Shown here one piece after another: positions 1 through 6,322 of a DNA stretch of 8,954 nt. The DNA is taken from positions 1 through 8,954 of the forward strand of contig PXAW01000341.1 in NCBI GenBank assembly GCA_003567055.1, in the 5' to 3' direction. This DNA is from Hyphomicrobiales bacterium (GTDB taxonomy: Bacteria > Pseudomonadota > Alphaproteobacteria > Rhizobiales > Beijerinckiaceae). A program made the position numbers and the translations under genes. The notes under the pieces are model-generated. The model was given only the letters and a program-made list of their open reading frames with translations. It ran no database searches and was not told the DNA's origin. Each line of letters starts with the position of its first letter. The stretch's first letter is position 1.

Positions 1-1
1 G

Positions 2-841
2 GCGGCGCGGCTCGCGCGAGCGACGGCGGGAGAAGGGGTGCGCATCGACCCGCCCTTTACCGGGCGCGCCAACCTGTTTGCCGAACATGCGGGCGTCCTG
101 GAGGTCGATCGCGCGGCCATCGACCGGATCAACATGATCGACGAGGCCATCACCTTCGCCACGCTCGAACAGTTCAAGCCGGTCGTTGCCGGCGAGATGA
201 TCGCGACGGTGAAGATCATCACCTATGCGATCGGCGAGGGGCGGCTCGCCCAGGCGGAGGCCGTGGCACGCGGCGTGAAGGGGGCGGTGCGGATCGCGCC
301 GTACAAGCTCTCGCGTATCGGCGTGATCTCGACCCTGACCAATGCGCTCAAGCCCACCATCGTCGACAAGACCTTGAAAATTCTCGACAAGCGCATCGCT
401 CCCGCCGGCGCCGCCGTGGTCGGCGAGGCGCGCGCGCCGCACGAGACCGAGGCGCTGGCGCGCGAGCTGGAGCAGATCGCGCAAAGCAATGCGGAACTGA
501 TCATCGTCTTCGGCGCCTCCGCCGTGTCCGATCGCCGCGACGTGATCCCGGCGGCAATCACGGCGGTGGGCGGGCGGATCGATCATTTCGGCATGCCGGT
601 CGATCCGGGCAATCTGCTGCTCGTCGGCCATATCGGCGACAAGCCGGTAATCGGCGCGCCGGGCTGCGCGCGCAGCCCCAAGGAAAACGGCTTCGACTGG
701 ATCCTCCACCGCATGCTCGCCGGCCTGCCGGTGACGCGTACCGACATCATGGGGCTCGGTGTCGGTGGCCTTCTGATGGAAATCGTCTCGCGTCCGCAGC
801 CGCGCTCGGGTGAGGAGAGCGCCGAGGATGACGACGCGTGA
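2..841 (+). CDS. Molybdopterin-binding protein, MoeA/MogA-like (5' end outside window)
   Basis: Role: predicted cytosolic molybdenum-cofactor protein that binds molybdopterin through a MogA/MoeA-type (MoCF_biosynth) domain, probably serving the transferase encoded just downstream. The frame is open from the first base; at least 12 residues precede the GTG at 38, so the start lies outside the window and that GTG is internal. Counting from the GTG, an N-terminal MoeA-like part contains FTGRANLFAE (7-16) and DEAIT (35-39). The binding domain (about 95-245) has IVFGASAVSDRRDVIP (156-171), GMPVDPGNLLLVG (185-197), GAPGCARSPKENGFDW (206-221) and a GVGGLLMEI end (241-249). These motifs are typical of the N-terminal half of alphaproteobacterial proteins that continue into a MobA-like domain. 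Here the protein stops after an acidic tail (EESAEDDDA) and its TGA overlaps the next GTG start. Family assignment is firm; the exact cofactor step is inferred. Confidence 0.87.
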   Translation, partial: AARLARATAGEGVRIDPPFTGRANLFAEHAGVLEVDRAAIDRINMIDEAITFATLEQFKPVVAGEMIATVKIITYAIGEGRLAQAEAVARGVKGAVRIAPYKLSRIGVISTLTNALKPTIVDKTLKILDKRIAPAGAAVVGEARAPHETEALARELEQIAQSNAELIIVFGASAVSDRRDVIPAAITAVGGRIDHFGMPVDPGNLLLVGHIGDKPVIGAPGCARSPKENGFDWILHRMLAGLPVTRTDIMGLGVGGLLMEIVSRPQPRSGEESAEDDDA

Positions 842-1428
842 GCGCGGTCGCGGCGATCATCCTCGCGGCGGGGCTGGGCTCGCGCTTTGGTGGCGGGGCA
901 AAGCCCCTGGCACTGTTTGGTGATCGCCCGATGCTCGCCCATGTCCTCGCAGCTGTGCTGGGCTCACGCGCGCACCCGGTCATCGTGGTGACGGGTCACG
1001 ACCATGACGCGATCGCAGCCGCATGCGCGGATCACCCGGTGAGGCTCGTCCATAATGCTGATTATCGCAGCGGGCTGGCCGGATCGCTGAAAGCGGGGAT
1101 GCGGGCCTTGCCGCAAGATTCTTCCGGTGCGCTCGTTCTGCTCGCCGATATGCCGCTGGTGCGCTCGACGACGCTCGATGCTTTGATCGCGGGCGCACAA
1201 GCCGCGCCGAATGAAGCGGCATTCGTGCCGGTCTTTGAGGGGAGGCGCGGCAATCCGGTGCTGCTGATGCGAAAGCTCGCGCCACAGATCGACGCGCTGG
1301 AAGGCGATCGCGGCGCCGGTCCGCTCCTGCGCGGTCGGGCCGATATCCGGGAAGTCGCCGTGGACGATCCCGGGATCCATCTCGATGCGGATACCCCGCA
1401 GGCGCTGGCGGATCTCGCGCGTCGCTAG
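838..1428 (+). CDS. MobA/MocA-like molybdopterin nucleotidyltransferase
   Basis: Role: predicted nucleotidyltransferase of the MobA/MocA group, adding CMP (or GMP) to molybdopterin to give a dinucleotide cofactor. CTP use is more likely for molybdenum hydroxylases, but this is inference. The 196-residue length is normal for the family. Visible motifs are the nucleotide-binding loop LAAGLGSRFGG (9-19) with K22, SGLAGSLKAGM (78-88), the metal-site LADMP (102-106), RRGNPVLL (136-143), GDRGA (156-160) and the terminal DADTP (183-187). The GTG start is supported by GAGGA at 824-828, nine bases upstream, and by a TGA in the same frame at 829-831 that rules out a longer version. The start overlaps the upstream stop as GTGA, implying translational coupling. 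Limonene or glycosyl-type nucleotidyltransferase names sometimes given to this fold are less likely because of the partner gene. Confidence 0.88.
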   Translation: MSAVAAIILAAGLGSRFGGGAKPLALFGDRPMLAHVLAAVLGSRAHPVIVVTGHDHDAIAAACADHPVRLVHNADYRSGLAGSLKAGMRALPQDSSGALVLLADMPLVRSTTLDALIAGAQAAPNEAAFVPVFEGRRGNPVLLMRKLAPQIDALEGDRGAGPLLRGRADIREVAVDDPGIHLDADTPQALADLARR

Positions 1429-1435
1429 ATTCGCC
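1407..1435. other. Weak stem-loop at the convergent gene ends
   Basis: The arms GGCGGATCT (1407-1415) and AGATTCGCC (1427-1435) pair over 9 bp with one G-U, around an 11-nt loop. The stem spans the TAG stop of the nucleotidyltransferase and sits just before the 23-bp gap to the oppositely oriented small gene. No T-run follows on either strand, so it does not look like a standard intrinsic terminator. It may help end transcription or protect 3' ends, or be chance in GC-rich sequence. Confidence 0.25.
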
Positions 1436-1451
1436 GCGCCGCGCCGGTCGA

Positions 1452-1622
1452 TCAGTCTTCGCTGAGATGCGGGTTGCGCGCATAGAACGCGTCACGACGC
1501 GCCATGGCTTCGCGGTAGATTTCGACGCTGACGGTCAGTGCCGTGGCGATGGCGCTGAAGGTCTGGCGGATGGCGGTGAGGGCGGCGTTGCTGCGGCCGC
1601 GCGGTGCAGTGGCGATGGCCAT
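1452..1622 (-). CDS. Small protein of unknown function, 56 residues
   Basis: I do not recognise a named family with confidence. The protein is 56 residues, starting MAIATAPRGRSN and ending ARNPHLSED. It has a basic, Ala/Thr-rich N-terminus, a central amphipathic helix-prone stretch (TFSAIATALTVSVEIYREA, about 22-40) and a charged C-terminus. It resembles in style the many short conserved rhizobial proteins near the DUF1127 type, but lacks the usual DUF1127 arginine/leucine pattern. Start choice: the ATG at 1622 has AGGA eight bases upstream (CAGGACAACCATC), whereas the in-frame ATG at 1643 has no ribosome site. It stands alone, 161 nt after the amidinotransferase-like gene and convergent with the nucleotidyltransferase gene. 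Its upstream region carries palindromes that suggest its own regulation. The opposite-strand frame across the same bases looks like a shadow. Confidence 0.6.
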   Translation of the reverse strand: MAIATAPRGRSNAALTAIRQTFSAIATALTVSVEIYREAMARRDAFYARNPHLSED

Positions 1623-1651
1623 GATGGTTGTCCTGACGTGCATGATGTGAA

Positions 1652-1664
1652 TGACGTTACGTCA
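1652..1664. promoter_or_regulatory. Perfect odd palindrome TGACGTTACGTCA, putative operator
   Basis: Two 6-bp arms, TGACGT and ACGTCA, are symmetric about a single T. A third copy of TGACGT lies at 1634-1639, 18 bp from the first arm and next to the ribosome site of the small gene. The palindrome ends about 30 bp before the chosen ATG and covers the expected transcription start of the proposed promoter, as a repressor site would. I cannot assign a regulator family. Confidence 0.45.
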
Positions 1665-1667
1665 GGG

Positions 1668-1760
1668 ATATAGTTGCTGCGCATGCGAAGGAGAATATCG
1701 CGCTGCACAATGACGCCATGCATCAAACGCATGGCTATGGTCATGATCTGCTAACTATAT
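1668..1760. repeat. Outer inverted repeat ATATAGTT / AACTATAT
   Basis: ATATAGTT at 1668-1675 is exactly inverted as AACTATAT at 1753-1760, framing most of the gap between the amidinotransferase-like gene and the small gene. Either arm could also be read as a -10-like element. The spacing of 77 bases is too long for a simple RNA hairpin, so a paired protein-binding site or chance in AT-rich DNA are the main options. Confidence 0.3.
1715..1735. repeat. 7-bp inverted repeat GCCATGC-N7-GCATGGC
   Basis: Perfect 7-bp arms surround the 7-base spacer ATCAAAC. On the - strand it lies 48 nt after the stop of the amidinotransferase-like gene. It could be a 3'-end stem-loop of that operon, but no T-run follows, or an operator for the downstream small gene. 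The size and symmetry suit a dimeric regulator half-turn arrangement. The function is not determined. Confidence 0.4.
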
Positions 1761-1783
1761 GATCTCAGCGGGAATTGCGTGCC

Positions 1784-2752
1784 TCAGCCGGGCGTCATCT
1801 CGCGCTCCAGCACGCCCGTCAGACAACCGAATCCGCCGGCGGCCTTCACCAGTTCGCGCGCTTCCACGGTAACGCAAGTGATACCGTGCGATTCGTAGAA
1901 ATCCTGAATCGCCGGGTAGCCGGCTTCGAGCATGATGCGGCGCGGGCCGAGCGTCACGAAATTCATGCCGCGATTCATCTCGTGATCGCCGCGCTCGGGC
2001 AGGAAGGCGACCTCGTAGCCGCTCTCGCGCAGGGCGATCACCAGCGCATGCGGCGTGCGGCGCGGCCAGGCGATGGCGAGATCGATATCGGCGAAGCGCA
2101 GCATGCCCATCAGATGCATGGTGCCGTAGGGCATATCGACGATCAGGCTCTCCACGCCCGTCTCGGCCAGGGTCGTCGCGACCTGCTCCGCGCCCTCGCG
2201 GTTGGTGCGCAGGCCGATACCGATGACCACGCGGCTCGGCGTCAGCCACATCGCATCCGCCCCCTCGAAGGTGCCGGTCCCCTGCAGCGAGCGCAGGATC
2301 GGGATGCCGATATCGGCGAGCCGGCGCGCCACATGGCGCTCCTCGCCGGCACGCACGGTCGAGGCCGGGCGGGCTAGGATTGCGCCGCCGGGCGTCATGA
2401 AGACGAGATCGGCGCAAAACATCTGGTTGGGCGGGGCCGCACCAGGCGGGTCGACGTAATGTACGACAACGCCTTCGCTGCGGAAGGCGGCGGCGAGCGC
2501 GTCGTGTTCGGCGGTGGCGCGGGGCACGTCGATCACGTCGAGCATCTGCACGGAATCGGGGTCTTCGGAGGCTGCGAGCTCGTCACCGGGGCGATGCAGC
2601 ATGACGGCGCGCAGACGCTGCCATTCGCTGTCGATGCCGCAGGCGGCCCAGACCCCGCCGATCTCCGCGCGCAGATTGGCCTCGCGCGGCGACCAGCCCG
2701 CCCCGCCATAAGCCGAGGTTCCGAAGGTGCTCCCGCTCCCGCTCCCGCTCAT
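1784..2752 (-). CDS. Amidinotransferase / arginine-deiminase superfamily enzyme
   Basis: Role: guanidino-group-modifying enzyme of the amidinotransferase, arginine deiminase and dimethylarginine hydrolase superfamily, expected in the cytosol. It attacks a guanidinium carbon with a cysteine and releases an amine or ammonia, or transfers the amidino group. The protein is 322 residues. Visible features are YGGAGWSPREANLR (15-28), PNQMFCADLVF (108-118), RAGEERH (134-140), the substrate-binding FEGAD (162-166), GLRTN (180-184), the catalytic His in TMHLMG (211-216) and a C-terminal GGFGCLT (306-312) whose Cys310 is the likely nucleophile. The common F-x-R-D segment is replaced by FCAD (112-115), leaving Asp115 but not the Arg. 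The start at 2752 avoids overlap with the permease gene (34-nt gap) and precedes a Gly/Ser-rich tail; its ribosome site (GGGGG) is weak. It is last in the ABC operon, suggesting it acts on the imported compound. The substrate is unknown. Confidence 0.8.
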   Translation of the reverse strand: MSGSGSGSTFGTSAYGGAGWSPREANLRAEIGGVWAACGIDSEWQRLRAVMLHRPGDELAASEDPDSVQMLDVIDVPRATAEHDALAAAFRSEGVVVHYVDPPGAAPPNQMFCADLVFMTPGGAILARPASTVRAGEERHVARRLADIGIPILRSLQGTGTFEGADAMWLTPSRVVIGIGLRTNREGAEQVATTLAETGVESLIVDMPYGTMHLMGMLRFADIDLAIAWPRRTPHALVIALRESGYEVAFLPERGDHEMNRGMNFVTLGPRRIMLEAGYPAIQDFYESHGITCVTVEARELVKAAGGFGCLTGVLEREMTPG

Positions 2753-2786
2753 GCATCGCCCCCGTTCCGTCAGCCCCGTCGCCGCC

Positions 2787-3575
2787 TCAGACGCGGCGAT
2801 GCAGGCGGTTGTCGATATAGAGCAGTATGCTCGATATCGCGACGGCGGCAACGGCGAGAATCAGCGTCACGGCCATCATGGTCGAGACGTCGTGCAGGCC
2901 GATGGCGCGCATCACGAGGAAACCCATGCCGCGATGCGACGAGAACAGCTCACCGATGACGACGCCGAGCAGCGTCAGCGAGAAGCCGACCCGCAGGCCG
3001 GAGACGATTTCAGGCATCGTCGCCGGCAGGAGAATGCGCGTCGCCGTCTGCATCGCGGTGAGCTTCATCACGCGGGCGGATCGCAGGAAGACGCGGTTGA
3101 TGTTCTTCACCGCGTTCATGGTGAAGATGGTAACCGGGATCACCCCGTGGATGGCGCCGAAGGCGATCTTCGCCTCGATGCCGAGGCCGAAGACCAGCAG
3201 GATCAGGGGGTAGAGCGTGATCTTGGGCAGCGAATACAAGGCCACCAGGATCGGCTCCGCCACCGCGCCGGAGAGCTTGTGCGCCCCCAGCCACGTGCCC
3301 ACGCCGATGCCGATCAGCAGCGCGATGATCAGCGCATAGACGAGCGCCTTCGCCGTCTCCGCCGCATGCGGCCAGAAGCTCGCCGAGCCGAGCAGCTCGC
3401 CCGCCCGGATCGCCGTGGCGAGCGGCGAGGAGATCGCGACATCCCCGGCGAGCATGTGCAGGATCTGCCAGACCACCACGATGCCGACGATCACCAGCGC
3501 GACGTCGCCGAAATAGCGCAGCCGCTCTGCGCGCTCGTGATCCTTGCGGGAATATGCCGTTTGCGTTCCTGCCAT
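2787..3575 (-). CDS. ABC transporter permease, NitT/TauT (SsuC) type, second
   Basis: Role: one of two inner-membrane subunits of a binding-protein-dependent importer. The 262-residue protein is typical in length for the nitrate/taurine/sulfonate permease group. It has an N-terminal cytoplasmic stretch (about 1-22) and a membrane segment near 24-43. Further segments follow near 76-97, 107-130, 136-155, 199-215 and 232-253. The cytoplasmic coupling loop that meets the ATPase is RSARVMKLTAMQTATRILLP (165-184) continuing to PEIVSGLRVG. The ATG at 3575 is chosen over a TTG two codons earlier because it has AGGGG eight bases upstream. It begins two bases after the stop of the other permease. Unlike that one it has a longer polar N-terminus, so the two form a heterodimer rather than a recent duplicate. 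Confidence 0.9.
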   Translation of the reverse strand: MAGTQTAYSRKDHERAERLRYFGDVALVIVGIVVVWQILHMLAGDVAISSPLATAIRAGELLGSASFWPHAAETAKALVYALIIALLIGIGVGTWLGAHKLSGAVAEPILVALYSLPKITLYPLILLVFGLGIEAKIAFGAIHGVIPVTIFTMNAVKNINRVFLRSARVMKLTAMQTATRILLPATMPEIVSGLRVGFSLTLLGVVIGELFSSHRGMGFLVMRAIGLHDVSTMMAVTLILAVAAVAISSILLYIDNRLHRRV

Positions 3576-3577
3576 GA

Positions 3578-4327
3578 TCAACGCCCCTGACGCCGCAGCA
3601 GCCGTTGCTCATAGGCATGCAGCGACATGTTGATGATGGTGACGAGCACGAGGATGAACAGCATCAGCGCATACATCGTCTCGTTGTCGAAATTGTCATA
3701 GGCGAAGGAGATCGCGTAGCCGAGCCCGCCGGGTGCGAGAATGAATTCCGCCGCGATCACCCCGATGAAGGAATAGGCGACGGCAAGCTTCACGCCGGTA
3801 AAGAGGTTGGGGATGGCATAGGGCAGCTCGATCAGCAGCGCGGTCTTCGCCCGCCCCATATGATGCATCCGCGCCACCTTGCGGTAGACGCGGGGGATCT
3901 TGTCGAGCCCGTTCAGCGTGTTGATGATCATCGCGACGACCGCGAAGAGGAAGCCGATCATGATCATCGGGAAGTTGTTCATCCCGAAAATGAACACGAG
4001 CAGCGGATAGAAGACGAAGAACGGCACCGCGTAATAGGTCGTCAGGAACGGGTCGAGCGCGCGGCGCAGACGGGGCAGGGCGTGCACGCCGGCGCCGACG
4101 GCAAAGCCGACCGTGATGGCGAGGATGCAGGCCACCGCGACATTGCCGAGCGTCTGGCGCATGCCGCGCGCGACTTCGCCGGAGACGATCAGCGCCCAGA
4201 GCTCGATCGCCATCTCGCTCGGAGGGATCATGGTGAAGGGGGAGATGACGCCCGTGCGGCAGAGAATTTCGAGCAGGCCGAAGAAGGCCACGATCACGCC
4301 GAGGCGGATCAGCGTCAGCCGGTTCAT
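3578..4327 (-). CDS. ABC transporter permease, NitT/TauT (SsuC) type, first
   Basis: Role: inner-membrane subunit forming the translocation path with the other permease. The 249-residue protein has a membrane segment right at the N-terminus (7-23) and others near 60-80, 98-115, 118-136, 182-196 and 217-235. The ATPase-coupling loop reads YRKVARMHHMGRAKTALL (148-165) then ELPYAIPNLFTGVKLA. The start is well fixed: ATG at 4327 follows GGGAGG six bases upstream, and this ATG overlaps the ATPase stop as ATGA. The frame stays open upstream to 4576, but that part is arginine/histidine-rich nonsense lying on the ATPase gene. The HHMG in the coupling loop is an unusual variant of the family's E-A-A-x-x-x-G pattern. 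The assignment to a permease is secure; the substrate is not. Confidence 0.9.
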   Translation of the reverse strand: MNRLTLIRLGVIVAFFGLLEILCRTGVISPFTMIPPSEMAIELWALIVSGEVARGMRQTLGNVAVACILAITVGFAVGAGVHALPRLRRALDPFLTTYYAVPFFVFYPLLVFIFGMNNFPMIMIGFLFAVVAMIINTLNGLDKIPRVYRKVARMHHMGRAKTALLIELPYAIPNLFTGVKLAVAYSFIGVIAAEFILAPGGLGYAISFAYDNFDNETMYALMLFILVLVTIINMSLHAYEQRLLRRQGR

Positions 4328-5133
4328 GCGACGCCTCCCTCGTGCCCCATGGCGCGCTGCGATTCCGAGCGCAGCATCTGCCACAGCCGCCCGGTGATGT
4401 GCCCGAAGGTCTCGCCTTCCAGCATGCGCGAATCGCGATCGCGCGACCAGCCGGTCTCGACGGTTTCGAGGAAGCGCCCCGGCCGGGCCGACATGGCGCC
4501 GATCCGGTCGGAGAGCATGGCGGCCTCGTCGAGGGCGTGGGTGATGAGCAGCACCGTGGCGCCGGTCTCGCGCCAAAGCTTGAGCAACTCGTCGCCCATC
4601 AGAAGCCGCGTCTGTGCATCGAGCGCGCCGAAGGGCTCGTCGAGCAGGATCAGACGCGGCTGGAGCACCAGCGTGCGCGCGATGCAGACACGCTGGCGCA
4701 TGCCACCCGACAATTGCGCCGGATAGGCCTTCGCGAAGTCCTTCAGTCCCACGAAGCCGAGCGCATAATCGACGCGCCGGCGGATCTCCGCCGCATCGAC
4801 CCCCGCACGGCGCAAGCCGAAGGCGGCGTTGTCCTCCACCGTGAGCCAGGGAAACGAGGCGTCCTCCTGGAACACGGCGCCGATGCCGTCGGGTACGTTG
4901 CCGTGGACGCGCTTGTCCTCGAACCAGACATTGCCCTCGGTCGGCGCAGCCAGCCCGGCCAGCACGTCCATGCAGGTGGATTTGCCGCAGCCCGACGGGC
5001 CGACGATGGAGAAGAACTCGCCCTTGCGCAGGTCGAGATCGATCGGGCCCAGCGCGTGGACCGGCGGGTTGCCGGCCACGGCTGGATAGACCCGCGTCAC
5101 GCCCTCGAGACGCGCATGCACTTCATGAGACAC
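4324..5133 (-). CDS. ABC transporter ATP-binding protein, NitT/TauT (SsuB) type
   Basis: Role: cytoplasmic ATPase that powers the two permeases. All family motifs are present in 269 residues: Walker A GPSGCGKST (45-53), Q-loop Gln89, signature LSGGMRQR (141-148), Walker B LILLDE (161-166) with the PFGALD D-loop (167-172), and switch His199 in ITHALDEA. The ending after about 220 is a family-typical short extension rather than a regulatory domain. The start is GTG, supported by GGGAG seven bases upstream. The gene begins 15 nt after the stop of the binding-protein gene, and its last bases hold the ribosome site and start of the first permease, so translation is probably coupled. Intact motifs argue for a working transporter. 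Confidence 0.93.
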   Translation of the reverse strand: MSHEVHARLEGVTRVYPAVAGNPPVHALGPIDLDLRKGEFFSIVGPSGCGKSTCMDVLAGLAAPTEGNVWFEDKRVHGNVPDGIGAVFQEDASFPWLTVEDNAAFGLRRAGVDAAEIRRRVDYALGFVGLKDFAKAYPAQLSGGMRQRVCIARTLVLQPRLILLDEPFGALDAQTRLLMGDELLKLWRETGATVLLITHALDEAAMLSDRIGAMSARPGRFLETVETGWSRDRDSRMLEGETFGHITGRLWQMLRSESQRAMGHEGGVA

Positions 5134-5148
5134 TGGAACGCTCCCGCT

Positions 5149-6153
5149 TCACTGGCTGCGCAGATCTTCCGGCAGGAAGCTCTCGTCGACGACGGCGCTC
5201 CAGTCGACATCGCCATCGACGACGTCGATCAGGCGCAGGCCGTCCATCTTGCGGTCCATGTCCTCGTAGACGAAGCCGCCCTCGGACCAGTAGTCGATCT
5301 CGAGCATGGCATCGATTGCGATGCGCATGATCTCCTCGTCGCGCTCATAGGCCTCGGCGAAGATGCGCGCGGCTTCTTCCGGGTTCTCCTTGATGAACTG
5401 CACACCCATGCGGCGCGCCTCGATCAGCGCACGCAGATCGTCGCCGCGCGTCTCGGCGAATTCACGCGTGGTGATACCGACGGTCTGGGCGACGCGCGGG
5501 AGCACGTCCTGGAGGTAGAGCACGGCCTTGTAATTGTCGCGCTGGCCGGCCCAGATCGGCTCCAGGATCGGCACCGCATCGACGGCGCCCTGTTGCAGCA
5601 TGGTGAGGCCGTCACCGATACCGCCGGCGGCGATCAGCTCCATGTCGTCGGCGGAGAGGCCGGCGGCGTCGAGGGACATGCGAAGCGTCATGTCGGTGAC
5701 CGATTGCGGGCGGGTATAGGCGATGCGCTTGCCGACGAAATCCTCGATGGAGTTGATCTCGTCATTGTCGGGCATGGTGATCCACAGGATATCGGCGACG
5801 GTCGCCGCGCCCGTGTTCACGATGACGATGTCGCGCCCGGTCAGATGCGCCGAGACGGCAGCCGCAAGGCTGGTCTCGCCATAGAGCAGGCCACCGGTGA
5901 GCACGTTGCGCACCGTGGTGCCGCCACCCGACGAGGTCAGGATGTCGCCGAGTTCGAAGCCGGCTTCCTCGAAGAAGCCCTGATCGCGGGCGATCGCGTA
6001 GGGCGCGCCATACATCAGCACGCCCCAATGGGTGACGGTGATGTCGTCTGCGGCCTGCGCCGTCGCGGCGCCGCCACCAAAGGCCATCGCCGTACCGAGC
6101 GCAAGCCCGGCCAGCCAGTTGCGAGAAGTCTTTGCGGTCTTTTCCAGTGTCAT
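5149..6153 (-). CDS. ABC transporter substrate-binding protein, NMT1/SsuA-like
   Basis: Role: periplasmic receptor that captures the ligand and delivers it to the permeases. The 334-residue precursor has a Sec signal peptide: basic start (MTLEKTAKTSRNW), a hydrophobic Leu/Ala/Gly core (14-30) and a predicted cut after AQA at 34. The mature part shows the NMT1/THI5-like pattern: VTHWGVLMYGAPYAIARDQGF (40-60), a GGGTT loop (77-81), SLAAAVSAHLTGRDIVIV (95-112) and a hinge-region EDFVGKRIAYTRP (137-149). The C-terminus is rich in Asp/Glu. The start at 6153 is favoured over an upstream ATG at 6237 by a strong GGGAGGA site and by the fit of the signal peptide. It is the first gene of the ABC operon. 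Ligands of this family include nitrate, taurine, sulfonates, pyrimidine precursors and guanidine; the neighbouring enzyme favours a guanidino or similar nitrogenous ligand, by inference only. Confidence 0.9.
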   Translation of the reverse strand: MTLEKTAKTSRNWLAGLALGTAMAFGGGAATAQAADDITVTHWGVLMYGAPYAIARDQGFFEEAGFELGDILTSSGGGTTVRNVLTGGLLYGETSLAAAVSAHLTGRDIVIVNTGAATVADILWITMPDNDEINSIEDFVGKRIAYTRPQSVTDMTLRMSLDAAGLSADDMELIAAGGIGDGLTMLQQGAVDAVPILEPIWAGQRDNYKAVLYLQDVLPRVAQTVGITTREFAETRGDDLRALIEARRMGVQFIKENPEEAARIFAEAYERDEEIMRIAIDAMLEIDYWSEGGFVYEDMDRKMDGLRLIDVVDGDVDWSAVVDESFLPEDLRSQ

Positions 6154-6322
6154 GGTGTCCTCCCTGGACGGTTGGGTCGCGTTGCTCTTGGCGGAAACTG
6201 CGACCGTGATGGGGAACGGCAGGCCGGAAGGCTGCATGGTCCCTTACCTATAGTCAACGCCACGCTTGCCCATATGGATCAGCACGGCTTGGATGCGCAT
6301 GTTCCGCATACGCCTCCTTTCG
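6154..6322 (-). promoter_or_regulatory. Intergenic leader between TRAP permease and ABC operon
   Basis: This 169-nt gap is the largest within the transport cluster, so a separate promoter or a processing site for the ABC operon may lie here. I find no convincing -35/-10 pair: GTTGACTATAGG (read on the - strand, near 6248-6259) is suggestive but lacks a partner at the right spacing. A possible leader hairpin pairs GGTCGC (6175-6180) with GCGACC (6200-6205). A compact bulged stem lies at about 6218-6235. The gap also holds the short reading frame listed separately. No T-run terminator follows the TRAP stop. Confidence 0.35.
6244..6309 (-). CDS. Possible 21-residue small reading frame after the TRAP permease gene
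   Basis: An ATG at 6309 opens 21 codons (MRNMRIQAVLIHMGKRGVDYR) ending in TAA. It begins 13 nt after the TRAP permease stop and is preceded by AAAGGAGG, the best Shine-Dalgarno match in the window. The spacing to the first ATG is only 3 nt, and to the second (codon 4) 12 nt, neither ideal. The peptide is basic and has no recognised motif. It could be a leader peptide, the relic of a third gene in the TRAP operon, or chance. It is in frame with the downstream binding-protein gene but separated by the TAA. Confidence 0.25.
   Translation of the reverse strand: MRNMRIQAVLIHMGKRGVDYR

Larger units (their letters stand above)
1623..1783 (-). promoter_or_regulatory. AT-richer intergenic region with putative promoter of the small gene
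   Basis: This gap is clearly richer in A and T than its surroundings. Read on the - strand, a weak sigma70-like pair can be proposed: TTCTCC (-35) and TATATC (-10, complement of 1667-1672) with a 17-bp spacer. The start of transcription would then fall inside the palindrome at 1652-1664. Nested inverted repeats fill the rest of the gap and are listed separately. The promoter hexamers are poor matches, so the exact boxes are uncertain; that the gap is regulatory is more secure. Confidence 0.4.

Noticed and set aside
1467..1673. + strand frame opposite the 56-residue gene
   Set aside because: Gly/Asp/Ala-biased translation with no ribosome site seen and no motif; the - strand frame is better supported.
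1710..1754. 14-codon + strand frame in the regulatory gap, with AAGGAG at 1688-1693
   Set aside because: The ribosome site is 16 bases from the ATG, too far, and the frame overlaps the inverted repeats, which explain the sequence better.
2753..2851. Longer start for the amidinotransferase-like gene at 2851
   Set aside because: It would overlap the end of the permease gene by about 65 bases and adds residues unlike the family; the ATG at 2752 leaves a clean 34-nt gap.
4328..4576. N-terminal extension of the first permease gene
   Set aside because: The extra 83 residues are Arg/His-rich and lie on the ATPase coding sequence; the ATG at 4327 has a strong ribosome site and the usual ATGA overlap.
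6154..6237. Longer start for the ABC binding protein at 6237
   Set aside because: It would bury the signal peptide behind 28 polar residues; the ATG at 6153 has a GGGAGGA site and puts the signal peptide at the N-terminus.
6154..6322. Guanidine or other riboswitch ahead of the ABC operon
   Set aside because: Considered because of the guanidino-type enzyme, but I could not find conserved guanidine-riboswitch core sequences. A covariance-model search would decide.
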